In this document: in pieces, positions 43,870 to 52,516 of the stretch | How the letters are laid out: every line of letters begins with the position of its first letter | Position numbering within the stretch: the stretch's first letter is position 1 | From: Clostridiales bacterium | Lineage (GTDB): Bacteria; Bacillota; Clostridia; Oscillospirales; Oscillospiraceae | Direction of reading: 5' to 3' | Assembly: GCA_902362775.1 (NCBI GenBank) | Contig: CABIXV010000003.1 | Span: forward strand, 248,001-312,000 | Length of the DNA: 64,000 bases | Translations under genes and position numbers: made by a program | The notes under the pieces: model-generated | What the model saw: the letters and a program-made list of their open reading frames with translations, nothing else | Database searches by the model: none | Told to the model about the DNA's origin: nothing

Positions 43870-43904
43870 GACAAGGACCGCCAGAGGGCGGTCCCTGTCT
43901 TTTT
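43870..43904 (+). terminator. Plus-strand terminator at the pepM18/nucleotidyltransferase junction
   Basis: GGACCGCC/GGCGGTCC (plus an outer GACA/TGTC) followed by TTTTT on the plus strand only. It would stop plus-strand RNA running antisense from the lipoprotein operon, while minus-strand transcription could pass. Confidence 0.6.
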
Positions 43905-43920
43905 CATCTGCTTTTTGGGG

Positions 43921-45333
43921 CTAACAGGCCTCGAAGACGGCCTTCATGCCTTTATAGGTCATATAACAATCCAGTTTTCCAACCGTTTCAAAGGGAGAGT
44001 GCATGGACAAGACAGGAACCCCGGCATCTAGGGTGTCGATGTTCCGCTCGGCCATATAGGCGGCCACGGTCCCACCGCCGCCGGCATCCACCTTGCCCAG
44101 CTCGGCCATCTGCCAAGCCACACCGGCACCGTCCAACACCTTTCGGACATAAGCCACCAGCTCGGCGGAGGCGTCAGAGGCGCCGGACTTACCTCGGGCT
44201 CCGGTATACTTGCAGAGCCCCATACCGTAGTTCACAAAGGCGCTGTTGCGCTTTTCATATACATCGGCAAAGTTGGGGTCATAGGCCGCCGTCACATCGG
44301 CGGACAGGCAGAAGGATTTTTCATAGCAGGCTCTGGGCAGCACCCCCTGGGCGGCGCACAGGTCCGCCATAAAGGTGTCAAAGGAGGCAGACTTCATGCC
44401 CGTAACTCCTTCAGAGCCTATTTCTTCCTTGTCAGCCAGCATACAGACCGCTGTACGCTCCGGGGTATCCAACTGGAGCAGGGCGGCCAGGGCCGCATAG
44501 GCGCACACCCGGTCGTCGTGGCCGTAGGCTCCGATCATGGAGCGGTCAAAGCCGATATCAGAGGCCCGGAAGGCAGGGACAGCGCACAGTTCGGCGGAAA
44601 TAAAATCCTCCTCAACGATGCCGTACTTCCGGTTGAGCAGCTCCAGCACAGCCACCTTCACCCGGTCACTGCCCTCGTCATCAGCCAGGGGGCGGCTGCC
44701 TATCAGAATATTCAGGCTCTCACCGGGAATGGCCTCCCCCAGGGGCTTTTTAGATTGCTCTGCCCCCAAGTGGGGAAGCAGGTCATCAATGGTAAACAAG
44801 GGGTCGCCCTCTCCGTTTCCTACGGATACCCGGACCACATTACCGCCCTTCAAGGCCACCACCCCATGGAGCTCCAGAGGAATGGTCACCCACTGGTACT
44901 TGCGGATGCCGCCGTAGTAGTGGGTCTTGAAAAAGGCCAGCTCCTCCGCCTCATACACAGGGTTCTGCTTCAGATCCAGCCGGGGGGAGTCGATATGAGC
45001 CGCACCGATGTTGACGCCCTGGTCCAGATCTTTTCGGCCGATAACGGCCAGCATAACAGCCTTGCCCCGGTTGGACCGGTACACCTTGTCCCCAGGCTTG
45101 AGCTCCATGCCACGGACATAGGGACGGAAGCCGGCGGTCTCCGCCAGTGCAATGGTACGGTCCACACACTCCCGCTCGGTCTTGCCTCCGTCCAGAAACT
45201 GCTTGTATCCGGAACAGTAAGCCTCTATGGCCTCCAGCTCACCGGGCTGTAACCGGTCATAGCCGTTTTTCTTCTGATAGGTCAGGGCCCGGCGAAGCTG
45301 CTCGCCCCGTGTCAGTTCTTTTTTTTCATCCAT
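43921..45333 (-). CDS. M18-family aminopeptidase
   Basis: 470 residues with M18 metal and catalytic motifs: AAHIDSPR (about residues 111-118), MLADKEEIGSEGVTGMKS (about 310-327) and VLSMHSPFETVGKLD near the C-terminus. These are two-zinc (or cobalt) cytosolic enzymes that remove N-terminal acidic or neutral residues. ATG 45333 with AGGAGG upstream, 22 bases after coaE. It is probably the last gene of the ddl operon, or with the nucleotidyltransferase after it. Confidence 0.93.
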   Translation of the reverse strand: MDEKKELTRGEQLRRALTYQKKNGYDRLQPGELEAIEAYCSGYKQFLDGGKTERECVDRTIALAETAGFRPYVRGMELKPGDKVYRSNRGKAVMLAVIGRKDLDQGVNIGAAHIDSPRLDLKQNPVYEAEELAFFKTHYYGGIRKYQWVTIPLELHGVVALKGGNVVRVSVGNGEGDPLFTIDDLLPHLGAEQSKKPLGEAIPGESLNILIGSRPLADDEGSDRVKVAVLELLNRKYGIVEEDFISAELCAVPAFRASDIGFDRSMIGAYGHDDRVCAYAALAALLQLDTPERTAVCMLADKEEIGSEGVTGMKSASFDTFMADLCAAQGVLPRACYEKSFCLSADVTAAYDPNFADVYEKRNSAFVNYGMGLCKYTGARGKSGASDASAELVAYVRKVLDGAGVAWQMAELGKVDAGGGGTVAAYMAERNIDTLDAGVPVLSMHSPFETVGKLDCYMTYKGMKAVFEAC

Positions 45334-45355
45334 TGGGAAAACCTCCTTTGTACCT

Positions 45356-45973
45356 CTATTGTATGTGTTCCTGCAAAATCGATTCTACCAACGCCTTGGC
45401 CTGGAGGGCAAATTCCTCCACCTGGTCACAGTCGTTCACCAAGGTGCGGTCGCACCCTTTCACAAAATATTCGTCACTCTTCTGGGCCTTTACCCGTAAC
45501 CAGGCGTACTCCTCCGTGATGCCCTCCCGATCCATGATCCGTTTTACCCGTATCTCCGCGGGTGCGACCACCGCCAGGGTAACGTCACAGAGCTTGGCCA
45601 GCGGACTCTCCAGCAGGGCGATGGCATCGATGGCGGCCAGAGCTATCCCCTTGCAGCGGTATCCCTCCAGCAATTCCTGGGTGCGCCTCACTGTGGCGGT
45701 TTGAGCAATGATATTGAGCTGTCGCAGCTTCTCCGGGTCGCCAAAGACGATGGTACCCAGCTTCTTTCGGTCGATTGTTCCACTCTCATCCCGGAGCGGC
45801 CCAAAGGTTTTCTCCAAGCTATGCTGTAAGGCACCATCCCTTTCCAGCAGATCGTGGTACACGGCATCGCAGTCAATGACCGCACCGCCTAGCTTCTCCA
45901 CCTCTTTCAGAAGGGTTGTCTTACCCGCTCCAGTGGGGCCGGTGATGCCTAGAACGGTCATCTGTTTAACCAT
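45356..45973 (-). CDS. coaE: Dephospho-CoA kinase
   Basis: 205 residues; P-loop GPTGAGKTT (about residues 12-20), DCDAVYHDLLE and AIDAIALLES typical of CoaE. It catalyses the last step of coenzyme A synthesis. The window holds no other CoA gene. The start at 45973 overlaps the DUF4180 gene by 16 bases. An internal start at MTVLGITG (four codons later) is possible. Confidence 0.93.
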   Translation of the reverse strand: MVKQMTVLGITGPTGAGKTTLLKEVEKLGGAVIDCDAVYHDLLERDGALQHSLEKTFGPLRDESGTIDRKKLGTIVFGDPEKLRQLNIIAQTATVRRTQELLEGYRCKGIALAAIDAIALLESPLAKLCDVTLAVVAPAEIRVKRIMDREGITEEYAWLRVKAQKSDEYFVKGCDRTLVNDCDQVEEFALQAKALVESILQEHIQ

Positions 45974-46308
45974 GCCAGGGCCTCCTCCTCAGTATGCCAG
46001 AAGCCTACCTGACTGCCCTTGTTGCTTTCACAAATGAAATCCCGCAACGGCTTGCTGGTGTAATGGGAGAAATCGCCTACAATGGCCAGACGCATTTTGT
46101 AATTGACAAATTTCTGTAAGACCTCCCCAGCCAGCTTGGAGGACAGGCGGAAGAAGGACTCGTCCAGACAGTCCTTGTATAACACAACAGCGCTGGCCCC
46201 CGTTTCATAGCGCAGGGACGCAATCACATCCATGGCTGCGGGGCCGCTGGTAATGTGACTCTCAAGGCTCCGTACTATGGGAATTTTGTTGATGATTTGA
46301 GATTGCAT
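45958..46308 (-). CDS. DUF4180 family protein
   Basis: 116 residues, recognisable by DVIASLRYETGASAVVLYKDCLDESFF and a C-terminal GFWHTEEEALAWL, as in DUF4180 proteins. The fold resembles STAS-like domains with alternating strands and helices. Function unknown. ATG 46308 follows tsaC by 20 bases and has AAGGTAAC upstream. Part of the long operon. Confidence 0.8.
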   Translation of the reverse strand: MQSQIINKIPIVRSLESHITSGPAAMDVIASLRYETGASAVVLYKDCLDESFFRLSSKLAGEVLQKFVNYKMRLAIVGDFSHYTSKPLRDFICESNKGSQVGFWHTEEEALAWLNR

Positions 46309-46328
46309 AAAATAAAGTTACCTTTCTC

Positions 46329-47354
46329 TTACACTTCAATTATATGGAAGCCGGCCGCCTTGTTCAGACGGTTGGCGATAGCCAGTCCGATGCCCGCAGC
46401 GTCAGGGCATTGGGCCCAGATGGCCTTCACCGCTGTATGGTCAAAGGAACGCAGGGCGTCGAAGATGTGTCGGGCCTGCTCCGCCTTATCCGCAGAGGGG
46501 CCCAGGTTCATGACGGGCCTCATCTCGTGCCGTTTCGTGAACAGGGGCACAAACTCGTCAAAACAGATGATCCCGTCCTCCGGTTCGGCGTGGTTCAGTA
46601 TGTACGCAGCACTTTTGGACGCCTCCCCCGCCACTACCGTCACTGGCGCCTTAGGGGCGTAGTGGCGGTACTTCATGCCGGGGGCGCGGGGTTTCTCCCC
46701 CGCCCCCATCAAGCGGGTCACCGCAGGGTCTACTTCCACATCCCCCAGGACAGCCTCAAGTTGCTCCAGGGTGACGCCCCCCGGCCGCAGCAGCCGGGGC
46801 GAGTCACAGGACAAGTCCACGATGGTGGACTCCACCCCCACAGCACAGGGACCGCCGTCTACAATGGCGTCAATCTTTCCATCCATATCCTCCCACATAT
46901 GGGCGGCGGAGGTGGGACTGGGCCGCCCAGAGGTATTCCCTGAGGGTGCGGCCACGGGGACATCCGCATCTCTGAGGATAGCCCGGCATAGAGCGTGAGC
47001 GGGGCAACGCATTCCCACCGTGTCCAGGCCGGCGGTGACCACATCCGGCACTACATCCCGCCGGGCGAGAATCATGGTCAGCGGGCCTGGCCAGAAACGT
47101 TCTGCTAACCGATAGGCTGTAAGGGGAATTCCCTTGCAATACCGGTCCAGATGGTCTATCGATGGAATATGTAAAATCAGAGGATTATCCTGGGGCCGCC
47201 CCTTGGCCTGAAAAATACGGGCCACTGCCTGGGGATTCAGTCCATTGGCGCCCAGGCCATATACGGTCTCTGTGGGAATCCCAACCAATCCCCCATCCCG
47301 AAGGATAGCGGCGGCCTGTTGGATATCCTTCTCGTTTAAAAGTTGGGTGTTCAA
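46329..47354 (-). CDS. tsaC: Threonylcarbamoyl-AMP synthase (Sua5 type)
   Basis: 341 residues: YrdC domain (about residues 8-200) with GIPTETVYGLGAN, KGRPQDNPLILHI and APSGNTSGRPSPT, and a C-terminal Sua5 domain (about 215-341) joined by a PGMKYRHYAPKAP linker. It makes threonylcarbamoyl-AMP for the tRNA modification t6A. The TTG at 47354 with GAGGAG eight bases upstream overlaps the preceding stop. TsaB and TsaE partners are coded at 56-57 kb. Confidence 0.93.
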   Translation of the reverse strand: MNTQLLNEKDIQQAAAILRDGGLVGIPTETVYGLGANGLNPQAVARIFQAKGRPQDNPLILHIPSIDHLDRYCKGIPLTAYRLAERFWPGPLTMILARRDVVPDVVTAGLDTVGMRCPAHALCRAILRDADVPVAAPSGNTSGRPSPTSAAHMWEDMDGKIDAIVDGGPCAVGVESTIVDLSCDSPRLLRPGGVTLEQLEAVLGDVEVDPAVTRLMGAGEKPRAPGMKYRHYAPKAPVTVVAGEASKSAAYILNHAEPEDGIICFDEFVPLFTKRHEMRPVMNLGPSADKAEQARHIFDALRSFDHTAVKAIWAQCPDAAGIGLAIANRLNKAAGFHIIEV

Positions 47355-47899
47355 TGCAAAAACTCCTCATCCTCAGCCTTCCGTCTGACCGAAAAGATCA
47401 GATGCGGCATGTCTATTCCATAGTAATGCTTGATAAACTGTCCCCGGATCTCCATACCATTTCGTCTGGCTACCTCCTGAGAAGGCAAGTTATTGTCCCG
47501 GATGATGGAAAAAACCTCTCTCTGGCCCAACTTCTGGAAGGCATAGTTCCGGCACGCCTGGGCCGCCTCCGTGGCATATCCCCTGTGCCAGACGGCTTTT
47601 TCCAATAGATAGCCAACCTCCATCACCAAGTCGCCCTGGCCTCGGTCCTGCCAAGTCAGGCCACACTGGCCCACCATTTTACCACTGGACTTTTCCACCG
47701 CCGCCCACAGGCCCATCCCATCTCTAGCATAACGCTCTTGCTGGCGGCGCAACCACCCCCAGGCCTCCTCATCTGAAAAGGCGTGCTCGTAGGCATACAT
47801 CACCGCTGGGTCCTGGAGCATCCGGCACAGCGCCGGGAAGTCTTTGTCCCCCATCTCCCGGAGGAGGAGCCGCTCTGTCTCCAAAATCGTTTTATCCAT
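47351..47899 (-). CDS. GNAT-family N-acetyltransferase (RimJ/RimL-like)
   Basis: 182 residues; ETERLLLREM at the start, GYLLEKAVWHRGYATEAAQAC (acetyl-CoA-binding motif A, Q/RxxGxA-like) and NLPSQEVARRNGMEIRGQF. RimJ/RimL-like enzymes acetylate protein N-termini or small amines; the substrate is unknown. Overlaps the HAD gene by eight and tsaC by four bases, so it is tightly coupled in the operon. Confidence 0.88.
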   Translation of the reverse strand: MDKTILETERLLLREMGDKDFPALCRMLQDPAVMYAYEHAFSDEEAWGWLRRQQERYARDGMGLWAAVEKSSGKMVGQCGLTWQDRGQGDLVMEVGYLLEKAVWHRGYATEAAQACRNYAFQKLGQREVFSIIRDNNLPSQEVARRNGMEIRGQFIKHYYGIDMPHLIFSVRRKAEDEEFLH

Positions 47900-48548
47900 G
47901 GCCGAGAATCACTTCCAGTAACTCCTGAGGTTCCTCAACCAACTGATCTGCTCCTTCTTTCTCCAGCTCCTCCCGTCCACGGAATCCCCACAGGACACCA
48001 CAACTGGTCAGGCCACCGTTTTTCGCGGTACGGATATCCACGTTGCTGTCCCCAACGAACAGGGTATTTCCCCTCTCTGCTCCCATCCGCTCCATAAGCC
48101 TTTGGAGCAGGGCAGGGTCCGGCTTGGGCTCATAACCGGGAATGGCTCCCTGGACGATAGAAAAGACACCCGGATAGTAGCTTTCCACCACAGGTCCTGC
48201 CAGTTCGTCCGCCTTGTTGGTCAGTACGGACATAGAAACGCCCGCCTCCTTCAGCATCCGGACCACCTCTGGAAGTCCGGCATAGGGTGCGGTCTTGTCC
48301 TCCTTATGGGCATCGTAGTAGGGCATAAACTCCTCCAGGATAGCCGCCACCCCCTCCTGGGTGCGCCACTCCTCCGGAACAAAACGGGCCACCAGTTTGG
48401 CCATCCCGTTTCCCACGAACCGCTTGTACTCCTCCACTGTATAGGTGGGCCAGCCATGGAGGCGGCAGACGTAGTTGCCCGCGTCAGCCAGGTCGTCAAT
48501 AGTATCCAGCAACGTACCATCCAGATCAAAGATCACATTGTGAAACAT
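47892..48548 (-). CDS. HAD-superfamily phosphatase (phosphoglycolate phosphatase-like)
   Basis: 218 residues; FDLDGTLLDT (nucleophile D8 and D10), SVLTNKAD (motif II) and LFVGDSNVDIRTAKN (motif IV), with a helical cap at about 15-80. Gph/PpaX-like; the substrate is not defined by sequence. ATG 48548 with GAGGAG upstream; longer in-frame forms lack a site and would overlap the neighbour. Confidence 0.9.
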   Translation of the reverse strand: MFHNVIFDLDGTLLDTIDDLADAGNYVCRLHGWPTYTVEEYKRFVGNGMAKLVARFVPEEWRTQEGVAAILEEFMPYYDAHKEDKTAPYAGLPEVVRMLKEAGVSMSVLTNKADELAGPVVESYYPGVFSIVQGAIPGYEPKPDPALLQRLMERMGAERGNTLFVGDSNVDIRTAKNGGLTSCGVLWGFRGREELEKEGADQLVEEPQELLEVILGHG

Positions 48549-48558
48549 GGCTCGCTCC

Positions 48559-48816
48559 TCATTCGTAAATGCCGATCTCCATGCCGCCGATCTCCACGGT
48601 GGTATTTTTATCAAACGCGGCCCGCTGGAGATAGGCCTTCACCGCCATCTGGGCATATTTAGGGTTGTGCCTCTCATCCTCCAGTTCCAGATCGATGCGG
48701 CCGTCTTCCCCTCCGCACACGACGCCGCCCTCCTCCAGCACCTCGTTTAGTTCCTCCACCACATCGGGCAGCTCCTTATCCTGGGGAAGGCTGGTATAGT
48801 GAATATACAGTTCCAT
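48559..48816 (-). CDS. Small acidic protein of unknown function (85 aa)
   Basis: Acidic protein starting MELYIHYTSLPQDKELPDVV with an alternating strand-helix pattern and a C-terminal EIGGMEIGIYE. No known motif. ATG 48816 has AGGAGATAGGAC upstream, and only 10-18 bases separate it from the neighbours, so it is a true operon gene. Confidence 0.75.
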   Translation of the reverse strand: MELYIHYTSLPQDKELPDVVEELNEVLEEGGVVCGGEDGRIDLELEDERHNPKYAQMAVKAYLQRAAFDKNTTVEIGGMEIGIYE

Positions 48817-48834
48817 AGTCCTATCTCCTGCTTT

Positions 48835-49893
48835 CTACTCTTGTTGTTTCAATTTTTCTGCCTGGTCCGCGGCGGCCAGCGCATCGATCAGCTCGTCCAG
48901 GCCGCCGTCCATCACGCTGTCTATCTTATAGAGGGTCAGCCCAATGCGGTGGTCCGTAACACGGCCCTGGGGAAAATTGTAGGTACGGATGCGCTCGTTC
49001 CGCATGCCGGAGCCCACCTGGCTGCGCCGCTGTGCCGTATATTCGGAGGATATCTTCTCTTGCTCGGCCTCATACAGTCGGGAAGCCAGGATACGCATGG
49101 CCTTGTCCCGATTCTGGAACTGGCTGCGCTCCTGCTGACACTCCACCACGGTCCCCGTCGGCTTGTGAATCAGGCGGACAGCGGAGGAGGTCTTGTTCAC
49201 ATGCTGGCCCCCGGCCCCGGAGGAGCGGAAAACCTGCATTTCGATGTCCGCCGGATTCAGTCGAACATCCGCACTTTCCATCTCCGGCAGGACCGCTACT
49301 GTCACCGTGGAGGTATGGACCCGTCCTCCAGACTCGGTCTCGGGCACCCGCTGGACCCGGTGAACGCCACTCTCGAACTTCAGGCGGGAAAAAGCGCCTG
49401 TCCCCTCAATCGTAAAGGTTATTTCCTTTATGCCTCCAAGCTCTGTCTCACTGGCCGAGTCCACCTCACAGTGCCATCGCTGGCTCTCGGCATACATGGA
49501 GTACATCCGATAGAGGGAGTGGGCAAAGAGGGCGGCCTCCTCTCCGCCTACCCCGGCCCGTATTTCCACAATAACGTTTTTGTCATCGTTGGGATCCTTT
49601 GGGAGGAGCAATATCTGCAGCTCCCTTTCCAGCTTTGGGATGTCCTCCATCGCCTGAGAATATTCCTCCTGGGCCAGTTCCTTCATCTCAGAATCCGACA
49701 TCAGTTCTCGAGCCTGGTCCCGGGCCTCTAGGGTCCGCCGATAGGTACGGAAGGTCTCCACCAGAGGCTGGAGCTCCGACTGCTCCTTATTCAGTTTCGC
49801 CACCTGGGCCGGATCGTCATAGGTTTCCGGCGCGGCCAGCCGCGCCTCGATCTGGCTGTATTTCGCCTCAATGGCGGTAAGCTTGTCCAGCAT
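48835..49893 (-). CDS. prfA: Peptide chain release factor 1
   Basis: 352 residues with the GGQ motif in SSGAGGQHVNKTSSAVRL (about residue 230), methylated in most bacteria and placed in the peptidyl-transferase centre. The stop-codon-recognition region has HRVQRVPETESGGRVHTSTVTVAV (here PETE; RF1 usually has P-x-T). RF1 reads UAA and UAG. ATG 49893 with GGAGTGAC upstream. Usually followed by prmC; prmC is not adjacent here. Confidence 0.95.
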   Translation of the reverse strand: MLDKLTAIEAKYSQIEARLAAPETYDDPAQVAKLNKEQSELQPLVETFRTYRRTLEARDQARELMSDSEMKELAQEEYSQAMEDIPKLERELQILLLPKDPNDDKNVIVEIRAGVGGEEAALFAHSLYRMYSMYAESQRWHCEVDSASETELGGIKEITFTIEGTGAFSRLKFESGVHRVQRVPETESGGRVHTSTVTVAVLPEMESADVRLNPADIEMQVFRSSGAGGQHVNKTSSAVRLIHKPTGTVVECQQERSQFQNRDKAMRILASRLYEAEQEKISSEYTAQRRSQVGSGMRNERIRTYNFPQGRVTDHRIGLTLYKIDSVMDGGLDELIDALAAADQAEKLKQQE

Positions 49894-49904
49894 GAGGTCA
49901 CTCC

Positions 49905-50543
49905 TTATCGGTCAAACACAAAAGACTTTACCAGGGCCAGAGGCTCCCGGATATACATATGCAGCCTAGAAGGCAGATGGCTGGTAGGCGCGGCCAAAGT
50001 ATATACCTCCCCAAAACCCGCTCGCTGGGCCAGCATTCTGGCCCGTGTCAGGTGGAACCCATTGGATACGACCAAAATCCCGTCAGAGTAATCTATCTGG
50101 GCCTCATCCATTTGCTTTTTGGAATAAGCAAAGTTTTGGGCCGTATTATGAGAAGCCGTTTCCAACAGAACCTTTTCCCCGTCCACTCCATTGGCGATCA
50201 GATAGTCCGCCATCGCCTGGGCCTCGCTTGTAGGCTCGTCTGGACCCTGGCCGCCGGAAACTACCACCGTCAGATCGGGGTGGTCCTCCAAATAGTTCAG
50301 GGCCTCATCCAACCGATCTCGGAGAAGAATGGAGGGCCCGTCCTCCTTCACCTGGCAGCCCAGGACGATCATCACCTGTGGTTCGCCGCTGATGTGGTCA
50401 TAGGCCCCGGAGAGAACCGCCCCCAACAGAGCGGCAAAGGTGAGTGCTCCGGCCAGCATCAGAGCCAATATCACTTTGAGGGCAGGACCAAAACGCTTGC
50501 CCTTGTAACTGGCTACCTCTATTTTGGACCTTCTCGCCCTCAT
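49905..50543 (-). CDS. YdcF/SanA-like DUF218 membrane protein
   Basis: 212 residues; basic N-terminus, one membrane segment (about residues 22-48), then a DUF218 domain with VMIVLGCQVKEDGPS, VVSGGQGPDEPTSEAQAM and VVSNGFHLTRARML. DUF218 proteins such as SanA and ElyC act in envelope integrity or lipid-carrier metabolism by an uncertain mechanism. It overlaps the ABC-F gene by four bases. Its place near murF/ddl fits an envelope role. Confidence 0.87.
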   Translation of the reverse strand: MRARRSKIEVASYKGKRFGPALKVILALMLAGALTFAALLGAVLSGAYDHISGEPQVMIVLGCQVKEDGPSILLRDRLDEALNYLEDHPDLTVVVSGGQGPDEPTSEAQAMADYLIANGVDGEKVLLETASHNTAQNFAYSKKQMDEAQIDYSDGILVVSNGFHLTRARMLAQRAGFGEVYTLAAPTSHLPSRLHMYIREPLALVKSFVFDR

Positions 50544-52453
50544 CCCCTGGCCTCCTCCAGCTGTGCGGACAGACCTTCCCAGGTCCCGTACAGCTTCAAG
50601 ATCTCCTCTTCCAAGGCCTCCCGCTGTTCATACAGCTCCTGGAGCTTCAAATAGTCGGCGGCGGCCTCCTCGATCTGAATGGACAGGTCGTACATCCTCT
50701 CCTCAGCCTTGGCTACGGCACGCTCTGCGGCGTTGACCTGCTTTTCCAGTTCCTTGGTGCCCCCTGTCCGCTTGGGTTTCTCCTCTTTTGCCCCCTCCTC
50801 TGGAACTGGAGCATGGTGCGGGGCTGCCTGACCAGACTGCTTCTGCCGCTGCCTGACGGCCTGGAATTCCTGATAGCTGCCCTTAAAATCGGTAATGCGG
50901 CCGCCCTCCAGCATCCAGATACGGGTGGCAAATCGGTCGATAAAATAGCGGTCGTGGGACACAAAAAGAAGATTTCCCTCGTATTCCTCCACCGCCTCCT
51001 CGATCCACTCCCGGCTCTGGATATCCAGATGGTTGGTGGGCTCGTCCAGGATCAGCAGATTAATCTTGGAGTCCATCAGCATGCACAGCCGCAGCCGTGA
51101 CTGTTCCCCGCCGGACAGGGCGGACACGGGCTTGAACACGTCCTCCCCTCGGAATTTGAAGGCGGCCAATCGATTCCGGGCGGTCTGAGCAGTACAGTCC
51201 AAATCGTAGATCATGGTATCCACCAGGTTGCGCTCCGGGTGGCTGAAATGGATGATCTGGGGAAGGTAGCCAATCCGTACCGTGGGGCCCAGGCGGAGCT
51301 TTCCGCCGTCGGGCGTCTCCTCCCCCATTAAAATTTTAATGAGGGTAGATTTTCCGGTTCCATTGTCCCCCAGCAGAGCGACGCGCTCGCCGCCCTCCAC
51401 TTCCAGATTCACATCAGAAAACAGCCTTCGCTCCCCAAAGGACTTTTCCAGCCCTTTGATGGACAGCACCTCATCCCCTCGAAACTCCCGTTCCCCAAAG
51501 CGGACCTCCATTTTCCGCTCCTTCTTGGGGCGGTCGGTGGTACGCATCCGCTCGATGCGCTTCTCCATGGACTGGGCCCGTTTGAATATCTTGTCGTTGC
51601 CCGAATAGGCCCAGATACGCAGCTGCTGGGCAGCCTTCTCCAACTGCTCGATCTTGGCCTGCTCCTTCTCATACTGCCTGAGCTGCTCCTCATAGCGCCG
51701 CTCCTTTTCCACCGCGTAGAAGGAATAGTTTCCAGAATAAAACTCCGCCTTTCCCTCTTTGATCTCGATGACCCGGTCCACCACGGAATCTAGGAAATAG
51801 CGGTCATGAGATACAGCCAGGACCGTACCTTTGAATTTTTCCAGGTACTCCTCCAACCACTCGGTGGCCCGTAGGTCAAGGTGGTTGGTGGGCTCATCCA
51901 ACAGGAGGATGTCTGTATCCTCCAGAATCAGTCTGGCCAGGTTTACCCTGGTCTTTTCCCCTCCGGACAGCTTGTCAAAGGGCTGCTCCCGCATCGCCCG
52001 TGGAATGGACAGGCCGTTACACACCTTATTTTTCGCGGTATCCATCTCATAGCCGCCGCCTGTCTGAAACGAGGCGCTCAACCTGTCATAGCGGGCCAGC
52101 AGGGCAGGATCATGGTCTCCGGCCGCCATTCTTTGGGCGATGGAAGCCATCTCCTCCTCCATGTCGCGCAGAGATTGAAACGCGGTGTCTAGCACATCCT
52201 CCACCCGGTATCCCACTGGATAGACCGGAATTTGGGAGATGAGTCCTATCCGCTTCCCAGGGGCAGTGACCACCTCTCCCTCGTCGCAGTCCACCACGCC
52301 TGTCAGGATGCGGAGCAGGGTAGTCTTGCCGCACCCATTCGGGCCCAGCAGGCCTACCCGCTCTCCTGAGTCCACCTGAAAGGTGAGCCCATCTAAAATT
52401 TTCTTTCCAACCTCAAACTCCTTGACCAGGTTAGATACCGAAATGTCGATCAT
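50540..52453 (-). CDS. ABC-F family ATPase
   Basis: 637 residues: two ABC domains with Walker A GPNGCGKTT (about residues 38-46) and GDNGTGKST (about 364), signatures DKLSGGEKTRV and ALSGGEQSRLR, a long charged interdomain linker (about 240-310) and a C-terminal coiled coil (about 565-637). It has no membrane segments. ABC-F proteins bind the ribosomal E site as translation factors or in antibiotic protection. The core-operon setting suggests a housekeeping member rather than a resistance determinant. Confidence 0.92.
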   Translation of the reverse strand: MIDISVSNLVKEFEVGKKILDGLTFQVDSGERVGLLGPNGCGKTTLLRILTGVVDCDEGEVVTAPGKRIGLISQIPVYPVGYRVEDVLDTAFQSLRDMEEEMASIAQRMAAGDHDPALLARYDRLSASFQTGGGYEMDTAKNKVCNGLSIPRAMREQPFDKLSGGEKTRVNLARLILEDTDILLLDEPTNHLDLRATEWLEEYLEKFKGTVLAVSHDRYFLDSVVDRVIEIKEGKAEFYSGNYSFYAVEKERRYEEQLRQYEKEQAKIEQLEKAAQQLRIWAYSGNDKIFKRAQSMEKRIERMRTTDRPKKERKMEVRFGEREFRGDEVLSIKGLEKSFGERRLFSDVNLEVEGGERVALLGDNGTGKSTLIKILMGEETPDGGKLRLGPTVRIGYLPQIIHFSHPERNLVDTMIYDLDCTAQTARNRLAAFKFRGEDVFKPVSALSGGEQSRLRLCMLMDSKINLLILDEPTNHLDIQSREWIEEAVEEYEGNLLFVSHDRYFIDRFATRIWMLEGGRITDFKGSYQEFQAVRQRQKQSGQAAPHHAPVPEEGAKEEKPKRTGGTKELEKQVNAAERAVAKAEERMYDLSIQIEEAAADYLKLQELYEQREALEEEILKLYGTWEGLSAQLEEARG

Positions 52454-52516
52454 AACATCCTCTTAGTTTATCTATTTCCGCTCCACCAGACCGATTCGGT
52501 TTAGTAGAACTCTATG

